Both the position numbers and the translations under genes were made by a program. Of a DNA stretch of 64,000 nucleotides, positions 27,245 to 36,038 are shown one piece after another. The DNA comes from Candidatus Pelagibacter communis (GTDB taxonomy: Bacteria > Pseudomonadota > Alphaproteobacteria > Pelagibacterales > Pelagibacteraceae), in the NCBI RefSeq assembly GCF_001180225.1, contig NZ_CVST01000012.1, forward strand, positions 93,079 to 157,078. The letters run 5' to 3'. The first letter of the stretch is position 1. Each line of letters opens with the position of its first letter. The notes beneath the pieces were generated by a model. The model searched no databases. It was given only the letters and a program-made list of their open reading frames with translations, and was not told the origin of the DNA.

Positions 27245-28498
27245 ATGAGAATCGAAAAAGTTTTTTCTACACCCAAAAATGAAAATCATTTTTTTGGCTA
27301 CTATGATGTTTCTCAAATGTCAAAAGATAACAAAAAAATTTTGACAATTAAAATAGATGATATTGGCATTTTACCAACCGCAAAAAAAAAGTATGAAATT
27401 TATTGCTTCGATATTGAAAAAAATAAAAAAAAATTTTTAACTACAACTAGCACAATAAATTTTCAACAAGGGTGTCGATTACAGTGGTTGGGACCAGACT
27501 TTAATACAAAAATAATATTCAATGATTATATGGATGGAGAGTATGTTTCTAAAATATATGATATTGAAACAATGAAAATTGAAATCTTACCTTTCCCCAT
27601 TTATTCTGTTTCAAACAATGGACTAAATTCAATTACTAATGATTTTGAGAGAAATTACTGGTTTAGGAGAGGTTATAGTTATGATGCAATAATAAATGAA
27701 AAAAAAAAAAATTTAGATTCAGATGATGGGATTTCATTGTGTAATATTAAAGATAAAAAAAAAGAAAAAATTATTGATATAAAAAATTTATTAAAAAAAT
27801 TTCCAGTACAGGAATTAAAAAATACCATTCATTATCTGGAACATTTAATGTTTTGTCCTGATGGGACTAAGTTTGTTTTTTTACACAGATTTAAAATCCT
27901 TGATGGTGGAATTTATGCCAGATTGTTTATGTATGATATCAATACAAAAGAACTTCGTTTATTAATAGACAGTGGAAGAATATCTCATTTTATATGGAAA
28001 AGTAATGAACAATTAATTTTCTACGGAAGTTTCGGATCTAAAATTGGAAAATTAAGGAAGCACGTAATGTTTCAATTATTATTTAAATTTTTTAAATACT
28101 TTTACAAATTTTTTATTAAAGATAATTCGTTAATTTCAAAAAAGATTACTGGTGACGGATATAGAATAATTAACGTTGTGAATGGTGAAAGAATTATGAT
28201 TGAAAATGATATCAATTTTGAAGATGGTCATATGACTTTTAATAATAGATTTAGTGATGGTTTTATTTCTGACACTTATCCAGATGATGATAATGGAAAC
28301 ACTGGAACGTTATTTTATTACAATATTCAAAATAATATTAAAAAAACTTTGAAAAAACTTAGATCATTACCTGAATTTGATAATACAAATTTAAGATGTG
28401 ATTTACATCCTAGGTTCTCTATTACTGGAAGTCATCTTTCTATAGATACAATGAATGACGGATATAGAGCCTGCAATGTCTATAAAATCTATGAATGA
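27245..28498 (+). CDS. Uncharacterised cytosolic beta-propeller protein (TolB/WD40-like)
   Basis: A 417-residue protein with no signal peptide or membrane helix. Repeating blade-like units can be seen: YYDVSQMSKDNKKILTI (about 19-35), QGCRLQWLGPDFNTKIIF, HYLEHLMFCPDGTKFVFL, ISHFIWKSNEQLIFYG and LHPRFSITGSHLSIDT. The D-G-x-x and S-x-D/N-x-x hairpins and the C-terminal HPRFS closure resemble oligogalacturonate-lyase-like and TolB six- or seven-bladed propellers. I cannot assign a function. It may bind or modify a sugar nucleotide. It sits between a glycosyltransferase and a GT2-GT4 fusion, which it overlaps by eight bases, in the same operon as the PaaK-like enzyme. Confidence 0.7.
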   Translation: MRIEKVFSTPKNENHFFGYYDVSQMSKDNKKILTIKIDDIGILPTAKKKYEIYCFDIEKNKKKFLTTTSTINFQQGCRLQWLGPDFNTKIIFNDYMDGEYVSKIYDIETMKIEILPFPIYSVSNNGLNSITNDFERNYWFRRGYSYDAIINEKKKNLDSDDGISLCNIKDKKKEKIIDIKNLLKKFPVQELKNTIHYLEHLMFCPDGTKFVFLHRFKILDGGIYARLFMYDINTKELRLLIDSGRISHFIWKSNEQLIFYGSFGSKIGKLRKHVMFQLLFKFFKYFYKFFIKDNSLISKKITGDGYRIINVVNGERIMIENDINFEDGHMTFNNRFSDGFISDTYPDDDNGNTGTLFYYNIQNNIKKTLKKLRSLPEFDNTNLRCDLHPRFSITGSHLSIDTMNDGYRACNVYKIYE

Positions 28499-30509
28499 GA
28501 TTTTAGTAAGTATTATTATCCCATCTTTTAATGAGGAAAACGATATTAAAAGAACATTAGAAAATATTTATATCCAGTTAAAAAATAAAGAAAATTTTGA
28601 ACTAATTATTGTTGATGACAGCACAGACAATACGACAAAAATAATTTATGAATTTAAAAAAAAATTTTCAAAATTGATAGTTGACAAAAAAGAATATAGA
28701 CGTGGTTTAGCAAAAGCTTGTAATGATGGAGTAAAATTATCTAATGGTGATTATATATGTATAATTAATGCAGATAATATACTTGAAGAAAATTTTATTG
28801 AAAATTTAGAGAAAATACTAAAAAACAATAAAGCAATTAAAGTACTAAGTACCCTGAATACAGTTGCAAATAACAATTCATTTTTTGGCTCATATGTTGA
28901 TTTACAAAATAAATATAGATTAAGATCAGATGATCACATTTTTAGATTGATTAATTCAAATTTTATTTCTTTTACAGAGGGATTTGTCGTCAAAAAAAAA
29001 ATATATTTAGAATCTGGTGGAATACCAGTAATTAGAGGAAATGATTTTAAAGCTGGTGAAGATTTTATATTAGCAGATATGATTAGAGAAATACAACCAT
29101 ACGGAAATTTTAGTTCAAGTTTGCAAATAAAACATTTTATACCAGAAAAATTTAAGGATTTTTACTATAATAGATATATCAGAGGTTATGGAACTATACA
29201 GTTAAATTTTTATTATTATAATTTGGGAATAATTAGTTTATTTACTAAAACTTTAGTTAAAAACATTTTAAAAATATTTTATATAATTTCAATTTTTCTA
29301 CCTTTAATTTCTCTTAAACAAAAATTAATTTTTGTTTCAAACAGAAATTCGTTACTTAAGTTGTTTTTAATTTTTTGTATAGAGCAATTTGCTATTATTC
29401 ATGGAGAGCTAAAGTCATTATTTAAAATAATTTTTTTGAAATTATCAAACAGAATCTCAGATCCTGAGTATCTTATTGAACAAAAAGAATTCAGATTATA
29501 TGTAAGTAGTTCTGCTGCTAATAAATTTTCAGCTTTAAAAAATAGTTTTAAAAAAATAAGCAATAATAACGTTAAAGAATTTTATAGGGAAAAACATTAT
29601 GTTATAGACTCCAAAAGAAAAAAAAATGTTTATCATTATTTTAAAATAATTTTTGAGAAACTTGGTATATTCTTTGACCCTAATAATGTTAATAAAAAAA
29701 TTGAAAATTTTATAAATAAATATCCAGTAGAGCTAATTTTATTTAATAAACCTTCTTTTATTAGCTTTTCTTTAATGAGGAAAATAAAAAAAAAAAAAAT
29801 TAAAACAATAATATGGTGTGAAGATAATATGTTTGTAAACCAAAATAAATCATTTTATTTTTTAAAAATATTAAATCTTGCTGATATTTATTACACTTTC
29901 TTTAGAAATAGAAAAATTAATAGTAAAGTAAAAAAACTCGCACCAAAAACATATTTAAGCTTACCTTTTATTGAATTGGAAAAAAAAAAAATTGTAGATG
30001 AAAATTATACTAAAAATATAAAAGTATTATTTATTGGAAAAATGGATAGTAAAAGACTCAAATATTGTAAATATTTAGCTGAAAATAATATTTGTATAAA
30101 TGTTTATGGAAGTGGGTGGAATAATTATATAAATACAAATAAAAACCTAATTATTGAAGATAGACCAGTATTCGGAACTGAGTATAAAAAAATAATTTCA
30201 AACTCAATATGTTTAAATTTTATGAGAGATTTTACCCAAGATTTTTTCAATCTCAAAACAATTGAAATACCTGCTTATGGGGGTTTTTTATTATCAGAAG
30301 ATACCAAATATCAAAAGAAAATTTTGAGAGAAAAAATCGAGGCAGATTATTTTCAAAATGAAGAGGATCTATTAGAAAAAATTATCTATTGGAAGAAAAA
30401 TTTAGACAAACTTAATGAGGTAAAATCAAATGGATACCAAAGAATATTAGATCTTAATTTATCAACTACCAATGCTTTAAATAGATTAATTGATAAAATT
30501 AATCTTTAA
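28491..30509 (+). CDS. Two-domain glycosyltransferase: GT2 + GT4-like/CgeB-type
   Basis: A 672-residue fusion from the ATG at 28491, which overlaps the previous stop in ATGAATGA. An upstream in-frame ATG at 28455 lies deep in the propeller gene and is less likely. Residues 1 to about 215 are GT2: VSIIIPSFNEENDIKRTL, IVDDSTDNTTK and IINADNILEENF. A middle stretch with hydrophobic segments (about 235-300) follows. Residues about 340-672 form a GT-B domain with VLFIGKMDSKRLKYC, NVYGSGWN and IEIPAYGGFLLSED, as in CgeB/Glyco_trans_1_2 proteins. It may add two successive sugars. It is the last gene of its operon and overlaps the convergent formyltransferase by 11 bases. Confidence 0.82.
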   Translation: MNEILVSIIIPSFNEENDIKRTLENIYIQLKNKENFELIIVDDSTDNTTKIIYEFKKKFSKLIVDKKEYRRGLAKACNDGVKLSNGDYICIINADNILEENFIENLEKILKNNKAIKVLSTLNTVANNNSFFGSYVDLQNKYRLRSDDHIFRLINSNFISFTEGFVVKKKIYLESGGIPVIRGNDFKAGEDFILADMIREIQPYGNFSSSLQIKHFIPEKFKDFYYNRYIRGYGTIQLNFYYYNLGIISLFTKTLVKNILKIFYIISIFLPLISLKQKLIFVSNRNSLLKLFLIFCIEQFAIIHGELKSLFKIIFLKLSNRISDPEYLIEQKEFRLYVSSSAANKFSALKNSFKKISNNNVKEFYREKHYVIDSKRKKNVYHYFKIIFEKLGIFFDPNNVNKKIENFINKYPVELILFNKPSFISFSLMRKIKKKKIKTIIWCEDNMFVNQNKSFYFLKILNLADIYYTFFRNRKINSKVKKLAPKTYLSLPFIELEKKKIVDENYTKNIKVLFIGKMDSKRLKYCKYLAENNICINVYGSGWNNYINTNKNLIIEDRPVFGTEYKKIISNSICLNFMRDFTQDFFNLKTIEIPAYGGFLLSEDTKYQKKILREKIEADYFQNEEDLLEKIIYWKKNLDKLNEVKSNGYQRILDLNLSTTNALNRLIDKINL

Positions 30510-31218
30510 ATTTTTTTAAAAATTTTTTGTACTCAAGCTCAGTAAACTGAAAACCATAGTACTTATTTTGATAATTTTTTTTTTTAGGTCTTAATTTGAT
30601 CTTATTTTTTATAATTTTTTCAATGACATCAAAACTATATAGGTAGAGGTTTATATAGTTCACGAATGGACTTAATTTGTTATTTATTTTAATTTTTTTT
30701 TTTAGATTAATTGCTCCAGAGTCTATTTGCTCATTAATCTCATGAATTGAAAAACCTATATATTTTTCTTTTAAATACATTCTTTCAAAAGATTTTAAAC
30801 CAGAATATTTAGGTAGGTCCCCCATATGTACATTATAGCATTTTTTAAAATTTCTAATTGAGTGTTGATTTAAAAATGGACTTCCAAAAACAATTAAAGT
30901 TTTATTTTTAAACTTCTTGATATGTGACAAGTTATGAGTTTTATAATAATTATTATTTTTTCTAAAAAAATCAAAAAACTCTTTTTTTTTTTTTAAATAT
31001 AAGTTTGTATATTTTTTTAAAAAAAAAAATTTAAGCAAATAATATTTTAAAAAATAGAAAAATTTTTGATTTTTAATTGACAATTTAAAATTAAAAAAAA
31101 ATCTTTTCTTTATTTTATTATTTATAATAAAATAATTTTTGAAACCGATTTTTTCTAATTTATTTTTAAAAAAAATATACTGTGGATCAGAATTTGAGAT
31201 AATAACAAAATTTTTCAT
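30499..31218 (-). CDS. Sugar N-formyltransferase (formyl_trans_N family, WbkC-like)
   Basis: A 239-residue enzyme with the formyltransferase core. YNVHMGDLPKYSGLKSFE (about residues 127-145) gives the catalytic Asn and His, and NEQIDSGAINLKKK (about 162-175) the catalytic Asp. The N-terminal 100 residues are extremely Lys/Phe/Asn-rich and poorly conserved. The protein is shorter than methionyl-tRNA formyltransferase (about 310 residues) and lacks its C-terminal tRNA domain. It therefore probably formylates an amino sugar nucleotide using 10-formyl-THF, as WbkC, VioF or FdtF do. Possible acceptors would come from the DegT aminotransferase at 22635. It follows the dioxygenase-like gene by five bases on the minus strand. 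Confidence 0.8.
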   Translation of the reverse strand: MKNFVIISNSDPQYIFFKNKLEKIGFKNYFIINNKIKKRFFFNFKLSIKNQKFFYFLKYYLLKFFFLKKYTNLYLKKKKEFFDFFRKNNNYYKTHNLSHIKKFKNKTLIVFGSPFLNQHSIRNFKKCYNVHMGDLPKYSGLKSFERMYLKEKYIGFSIHEINEQIDSGAINLKKKIKINNKLSPFVNYINLYLYSFDVIEKIIKNKIKLRPKKKNYQNKYYGFQFTELEYKKFLKKFKD

Positions 31219-31223
31219 TAAAT

Positions 31224-32123
31224 TTATCGAAACAACTTCTTAATTATATTTTTCAATATAAAAGATCTACGCAGCAAGTAGTAAGGTTTAAGGATTAATA
31301 TACTTAGCACAGAATTAAATATAATTTTAAAAAGGTCTTTATAATCCAATGTATGATAACCAGATATAACAGGCTCATGAGGTAAATCAGAATTTTTGCC
31401 AAATCCAAAATAATCTAATTTCTTTTGATCTATATTTTTTACAAATGATGGATTGATAATTGTTTTTTCACCATTGTCTATATTTGTATCTACTTGGATA
31501 AATAGAGAAGTTCTATACCAAAAAGGATCAAAATATGGTTTCGCTCTATGTATTGCTTTGTCATTGTATATTACCATACTGCCTTCTGGCATTATGAAAT
31601 CTATAATTTGATCTTTGTAATTTTTGTCAATTATTCTCTCTTCAATTTTGGCATCAGGAAATTTTTTACTGAAGTTTTCACTATCTTTAATTATTTGAAA
31701 TTGTCCTTTGCTAACATCTTTTAAGTAAAAAATAAAAATTAATCCTTCATAATCGTGTTTTTTATCAGATGATTTATCGTCAGAATGCCATGGCATTCGC
31801 GCACCAGATGTAACAGAGTAAACTCTGTGAGCTTTAAGCCTAAAACTCTTTTTAAAATACTTTTCACAAGTATTTAAAATAAAATCAGATGCTAATATTT
31901 CATACACTTTTTTTGATCTAGCCATTGCCATTGAATGATACCAGCCATTAAAAGTCTTAGTTGGATTGATTTGATTTTTGTTTAAGTTAAGATTCCATAA
32001 ATCTAACTCTTTATGAATATCTCTAAGGTCCTCTTTGGATAATACTCTTTGTTCTGAAAAAAAAGTGTTTTTTTTTATACTTTTTACAACTTCATCTATA
32101 TCTAAATTTTTATTAAATTTCAT
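31224..32123 (-). CDS. Phytanoyl-CoA dioxygenase-like 2-oxoglutarate/Fe(II) oxygenase
   Basis: A 299-residue protein from ATG 32123 (a TTG seven codons upstream is also in frame). The double-stranded beta-helix ligands are visible: MPWHSDDKSS (His and Asp, about residues 112-121), KAIHRAKPY (second His, about 190) and YRTSLFIQV with the 2-oxoglutarate-binding Arg. KGQFQIIKDS and GSMVIYND are conserved neighbours. The C-terminus ends in a basic hydrophobic stretch (FNSVLSILILKPYYLLRR), so it may lie at the membrane. PhyH-like proteins in glycan loci are of unknown substrate. It is grouped with the formyltransferase, which hints at hydroxylation or tailoring of the same sugar or acyl group. Confidence 0.75.
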   Translation of the reverse strand: MKFNKNLDIDEVVKSIKKNTFFSEQRVLSKEDLRDIHKELDLWNLNLNKNQINPTKTFNGWYHSMAMARSKKVYEILASDFILNTCEKYFKKSFRLKAHRVYSVTSGARMPWHSDDKSSDKKHDYEGLIFIFYLKDVSKGQFQIIKDSENFSKKFPDAKIEERIIDKNYKDQIIDFIMPEGSMVIYNDKAIHRAKPYFDPFWYRTSLFIQVDTNIDNGEKTIINPSFVKNIDQKKLDYFGFGKNSDLPHEPVISGYHTLDYKDLFKIIFNSVLSILILKPYYLLRRSFILKNIIKKLFR

Positions 32124-32198
32124 AAAGAAAGTAATTATATACAATTAGCTCATGTTTCAAATTTAATTTATTTACATCACTGTTATAATTAAAAAATA

Positions 32199-33503
32199 AT
32201 GATACAAAATTTTTACAAAAAAACATATTTTTCTATCATATTTTTTACAAACTTAGCATTAATCTTTTTTTTAGTTATATATAATTCAATAACTTTGCTA
32301 ATTATTTCTTCAGTATTTTTATTAGCAAGTATTTTTTTTTGTAAGAATTCTTACATCAAATATTCATCTTTATATTTTTACATTACAACAATATTTGTAT
32401 TTTATTATACATTGTTCCCAAATTTCTTTAATTCTGGTATTGATAATTTTTACTATAATTTTGATTTAAATTTTAAGTTTTTAGTTTTTATTAATATATT
32501 TATTTTATGCTCTATTTTTATTAGCTGTTTATTATTGTTTAACTTTTTTAAGTTAGAGGATGTCACAAAATTAAAAATTAAATATAATATTTTTGAGAAA
32601 ATTAATAAATTTATTTTTATTTTTGTATTAACTTATTTATTTTTGACAATATTAGATGATTATTTTAATACGTATTTTCTTAAGATTCAATTTTTTGGAC
32701 AAGTTTTAAAAAAAATTTACTCCTGCCTTTTCCTACTGATACCTTTTTATGTTTTTAATCTTGAAAAATTTAGAGATAAAAAATTAATTATTACAATAAT
32801 ATTAATATTTTCAATTATTGTTTTTCTTAGATTTTCTCGATTAGAACTGATGTATATGATTTTTATTATAATATCATATTTTTATTTTAAAAAAAAATAC
32901 AAAATGTTGTTTTTAGTGACAATATTTTCACCAATTCTTTGGGAACTATTCACTAAAATTAGAAGCGGTAATTTATCTTTTCAACATATTTTTGATTATG
33001 AAATAATAATTTTAAATTACATTGGTTTAATAAATAATATCTATGGACGCTTAAGCACTTTGACAGAAATAACTACAATATATTATTTGAATCAAAATTT
33101 AGATAAATTAAGTTATTTTGAATTTTTTAAATCTTTTTTACCCAGTTTTTTGATTGGAGAAAAAATTTTTTTTAATAATGAATGGTCTATGATGTTAGAC
33201 TTGAAATTGATACCTCTTGTACCGCCATACGCAACTACTGCTGCACCAGGAATAATTGCTGAATCTTATTTATTTCAAAATAATTTATTTTTTTTCCACT
33301 CAATATTTTTGGGATTTACTTTTTTTTTAATTAATAAATTTACCTATGATTTCCCCAAAACTTTATATTTTGCTTTTCAATTATTTGTTTTTAAATCTCT
33401 AATTTTTAAAGATAGTTTAATTTTGTCAGGTTTTGAATATGTGATTATTATATTAATCATAATATTTCTAAGAAAATTTCTTTTAAAAAAAATTGAAATT
33501 TAA
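32199..33503 (+). CDS. Wzy-like oligosaccharide repeat-unit polymerase
   Basis: A 434-residue protein with about twelve membrane segments. A periplasmic loop near residues 280-360 contains YGRLSTLTEITTIYYL and a second stretch with TTAAPGIIAESYLF (about 345-358). The APG-xx-AE block before a hydrophobic segment is typical of O-antigen polymerase Wzy and EpsG-like proteins. FLRFSRLELMYMIF holds positively charged residues in a cytoplasmic turn. The protein would polymerise lipid-linked repeat units at the periplasmic face. Wzy proteins are poorly conserved, so the call rests on topology, the loop motif and the locus. It overlaps the convergent unknown gene by 21 bases. Confidence 0.7.
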   Translation: MIQNFYKKTYFSIIFFTNLALIFFLVIYNSITLLIISSVFLLASIFFCKNSYIKYSSLYFYITTIFVFYYTLFPNFFNSGIDNFYYNFDLNFKFLVFINIFILCSIFISCLLLFNFFKLEDVTKLKIKYNIFEKINKFIFIFVLTYLFLTILDDYFNTYFLKIQFFGQVLKKIYSCLFLLIPFYVFNLEKFRDKKLIITIILIFSIIVFLRFSRLELMYMIFIIISYFYFKKKYKMLFLVTIFSPILWELFTKIRSGNLSFQHIFDYEIIILNYIGLINNIYGRLSTLTEITTIYYLNQNLDKLSYFEFFKSFLPSFLIGEKIFFNNEWSMMLDLKLIPLVPPYATTAAPGIIAESYLFQNNLFFFHSIFLGFTFFLINKFTYDFPKTLYFAFQLFVFKSLIFKDSLILSGFEYVIIILIIIFLRKFLLKKIEI

Positions 33504-34412
33504 AATATCATTAGAAATTTTAAATGGAAAATATACACAATCCAATTTAATACCATTGTCATGTATATACTTTTCACAATCATTTATTTTTAGATTTAAA
33601 ATTTTATTTTTATCAACAAATAAGACATTTTTTTCATCAAATTTTTGTGTGTTATAGTAATAGGTATTGTTTTTCAAATATCTTTTAGAAGTTTTATAGA
33701 TATCTCTAGGAATAAAATTAATTTGTGAAATATTCATATCCTTTAAAGTCAGTAAATTATCAAATTGATTATTAATAATATTTTCTTTAATTTTATTTAT
33801 ATTTTTACTTTGCTGATTAATAATTTTTTTAAATTTTTTTTTTTTTAAAAGATTTTTAATTTCAGGATCAGAAATACTTTGATTTAATTTTATGATATTT
33901 TTTTGAAGGTTAAAAATTTTCTTGTTATCAAGAGTAATGTAAAAGTCTTTTGAGGTATCGTCATACAAAATCTCATATTGTTGAGCTGGTTTCATTTGAT
34001 CAAGAAAAATTAAATATTTTAAGTAATTTTTTTGATTTTCACCACTAATAAATATTTTCTTAGAAATTTTTAAAAGTTTTTCGGGTGTTAATTCTTTCTG
34101 TATTTCAAATAACTTTTCTTTATTTATGAGCCAACTTATTTCATGGTTAGACGTGAAGTGAATATGTCTGATCGAGTTTTCAATATTTAATTCTAATTCT
34201 TCTTTAAAAATATTAAGAGACGAAAATTTAAAATTATAATTATTCAAGCCATTCGTGTGATACTTTTTATTACCTTTTTTTAAATAAAATGCAGGTACGT
34301 CGTATGATACAATATGATATTTCTTGATATTATTTAATGATATAATTGTAATTAAAAATATAGATATAAAAAAAAAAACAAAATTTATTTTCTGTCTGAT
34401 AAAAGCAAACAC
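33483..34412 (-). CDS. Unknown membrane-anchored protein
   Basis: A 309-residue protein I do not recognise. One hydrophobic helix (about residues 10-27) is followed by a Lys/Asn/Ile-rich domain that should lie outside the membrane. Visible stretches include SYDVPAFYLKKGNKKYHTNG, IRHIHFTSNHEISWLINKEK, MKPAQQYEILYDD and a C-terminal pair of cysteines (NDCEKYIHDNGIKLDCVYF). The start appears to be GTG at 34412, only three bases from the divergent ATG of the GT-C-like gene, and no later start fits. Because the two genes touch head to head, they may work together as a membrane glycosylation unit (inference). No enzymatic motif is visible. Confidence 0.6.
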   Translation of the reverse strand: MFAFIRQKINFVFFFISIFLITIISLNNIKKYHIVSYDVPAFYLKKGNKKYHTNGLNNYNFKFSSLNIFKEELELNIENSIRHIHFTSNHEISWLINKEKLFEIQKELTPEKLLKISKKIFISGENQKNYLKYLIFLDQMKPAQQYEILYDDTSKDFYITLDNKKIFNLQKNIIKLNQSISDPEIKNLLKKKKFKKIINQQSKNINKIKENIINNQFDNLLTLKDMNISQINFIPRDIYKTSKRYLKNNTYYYNTQKFDEKNVLFVDKNKILNLKINDCEKYIHDNGIKLDCVYFPFKISNDILNFNFF

Positions 34413-34415
34413 TCT

Positions 34416-36020
34416 ATGACTATAAACTTAAATAACAAAAAAAAAATAATTTTTATTATATTTTTATTAGTTTTTATTTTTTTACAAAGTTTTAATTTTT
34501 TTGATTTTATCTCAGGAAATACAGTAATTCATGCAGTTTTATCAAAATATTTGAGTAAGAATGGTGAATTATTTATAAATTTTGTTGGAGATGATACGAG
34601 ATATTTTTTACATATTCATACAACTTTATACAGTCATCTTTTAACTATATTAAATCATTTCTCTAATAATTATTTTTTGAATGTTAAAATATTGAATTTC
34701 ATTATTTTAGTTGTATTTTTATTTTGGTATTTAAACTTTTTTAGAGAAAAATTTGATTATTTAGCTGTATTAGTTTGGTTATTTATCCCAACTATTTTTC
34801 ATTCATTTAATTCAAGTGATCCCGGTATGTCACTTGGATATATATTTCCAGTAATTTTATTATATTTATTAGATAAACAACATATAAAATTAAGAGATTT
34901 TTTTTATATTGGATTAACTATATTTTTCTATTTTTGGACTAAAGAAATATCAGCATTGTTTTTTTGCATAAGCATTTTTTTGTCCTCTATCATACTAAAA
35001 AGGAAGATTTTTTATTCCATAATTATATTAATATTTTCAATCTCTATCTTTTTAATTTCTTATATTTTTTATTTAAATATTTATGATGCACCATTTAATT
35101 TAGTAAATTTATTTTCATCTCATCAAAATTCTAGTCTAGGAAATTTGCTAATTGGTAATTTATATTTTTTAAAAGGTTTATTTCTATGGGTAGGTGTTGG
35201 ATTGTGTTATTTTTTAATATTTAATTTTAATTTATTTAAAAATGTATTTCGTAATTTTTCTAACCTAGTAATTATAATTTTTTTTTCAATTTATGTTATT
35301 ATTTCTTTATTAAATGGAGCGTTATTTCCAAGATATTTAAACGAATGTTTATTGCCTTTATTAATTATTGTTCTAAGGAAGTTTGAAAATTTCCAATTTG
35401 AATTCAATATAAAAGAATTAACATCCTTATTTATTATCTTCTTTTTTACAGTTTTTTTTACAAAAGATATTTCAATTACAACAAATAATTTTTTTTCAAA
35501 TACTTTAAATAAAAGTTTAATTATTTTTTTTCCTTTATTAATTTATTTTATTTTTAATTATAAAAATTTGAGCAATTTAAAAATAAATTTTTTAATAACT
35601 TATGTATTTTTACCATCAGTTTTAATAATTTATTTTCAAGTAAACTCAGATTATAAAAATTATGTTCAAGGTAACTACTTGAAAGGTTATGATCATACAA
35701 TTCATTTTGTTAATGATATCAAAAATGAAGATACTATTATTATTATTGATAATTTAGATTTATCTTTATATTTTGATAATGAATTTTTACATTCAAATAT
35801 AGTGAATGACATACCAAATTATTATGATAAATCAAAAGAACATAATAAATTTAAAGTAGCTATTAATACTATTAATAATAAAAATTATATTTATATCGAC
35901 AGGGGCAGATATTCTAAAGAAAAAGATCAAAATGATTTTATAAATTCAGACTTATTTGATGACAATTGCTCCAAAAAAATTGAGGATTTTATTGTTAACT
36001 ATAGTTGTATTTTGAAATAA
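34416..36020 (+). CDS. Polytopic GT-C-type glycosyltransferase (GT39/GtrC-like)
   Basis: A 534-residue protein with about ten or eleven membrane helices and a C-terminal soluble tail of about 100 residues. The first periplasmic loop contains FVGDDTRYFLHIHTTLYSHL (about 52-71). The DD pair there fits the acidic metal motif of GT-C transferases that use polyprenyl-phosphate sugars. LNSSDPGMSLGYIFP-like and NGALFPRYLNECLLPL segments follow. The next gene encodes a polyprenyl-phosphate glycosyltransferase, which would make its donor, so the pair resembles a Gtr O-antigen modification module (gtrB plus a specific gtr). Donor sugar and acceptor are unknown. Confidence 0.72.
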   Translation: MTINLNNKKKIIFIIFLLVFIFLQSFNFFDFISGNTVIHAVLSKYLSKNGELFINFVGDDTRYFLHIHTTLYSHLLTILNHFSNNYFLNVKILNFIILVVFLFWYLNFFREKFDYLAVLVWLFIPTIFHSFNSSDPGMSLGYIFPVILLYLLDKQHIKLRDFFYIGLTIFFYFWTKEISALFFCISIFLSSIILKRKIFYSIIILIFSISIFLISYIFYLNIYDAPFNLVNLFSSHQNSSLGNLLIGNLYFLKGLFLWVGVGLCYFLIFNFNLFKNVFRNFSNLVIIIFFSIYVIISLLNGALFPRYLNECLLPLLIIVLRKFENFQFEFNIKELTSLFIIFFFTVFFTKDISITTNNFFSNTLNKSLIIFFPLLIYFIFNYKNLSNLKINFLITYVFLPSVLIIYFQVNSDYKNYVQGNYLKGYDHTIHFVNDIKNEDTIIIIDNLDLSLYFDNEFLHSNIVNDIPNYYDKSKEHNKFKVAINTINNKNYIYIDRGRYSKEKDQNDFINSDLFDDNCSKKIEDFIVNYSCILK

Positions 36021-36038
36021 TTATTTTAAGAGTAAACT

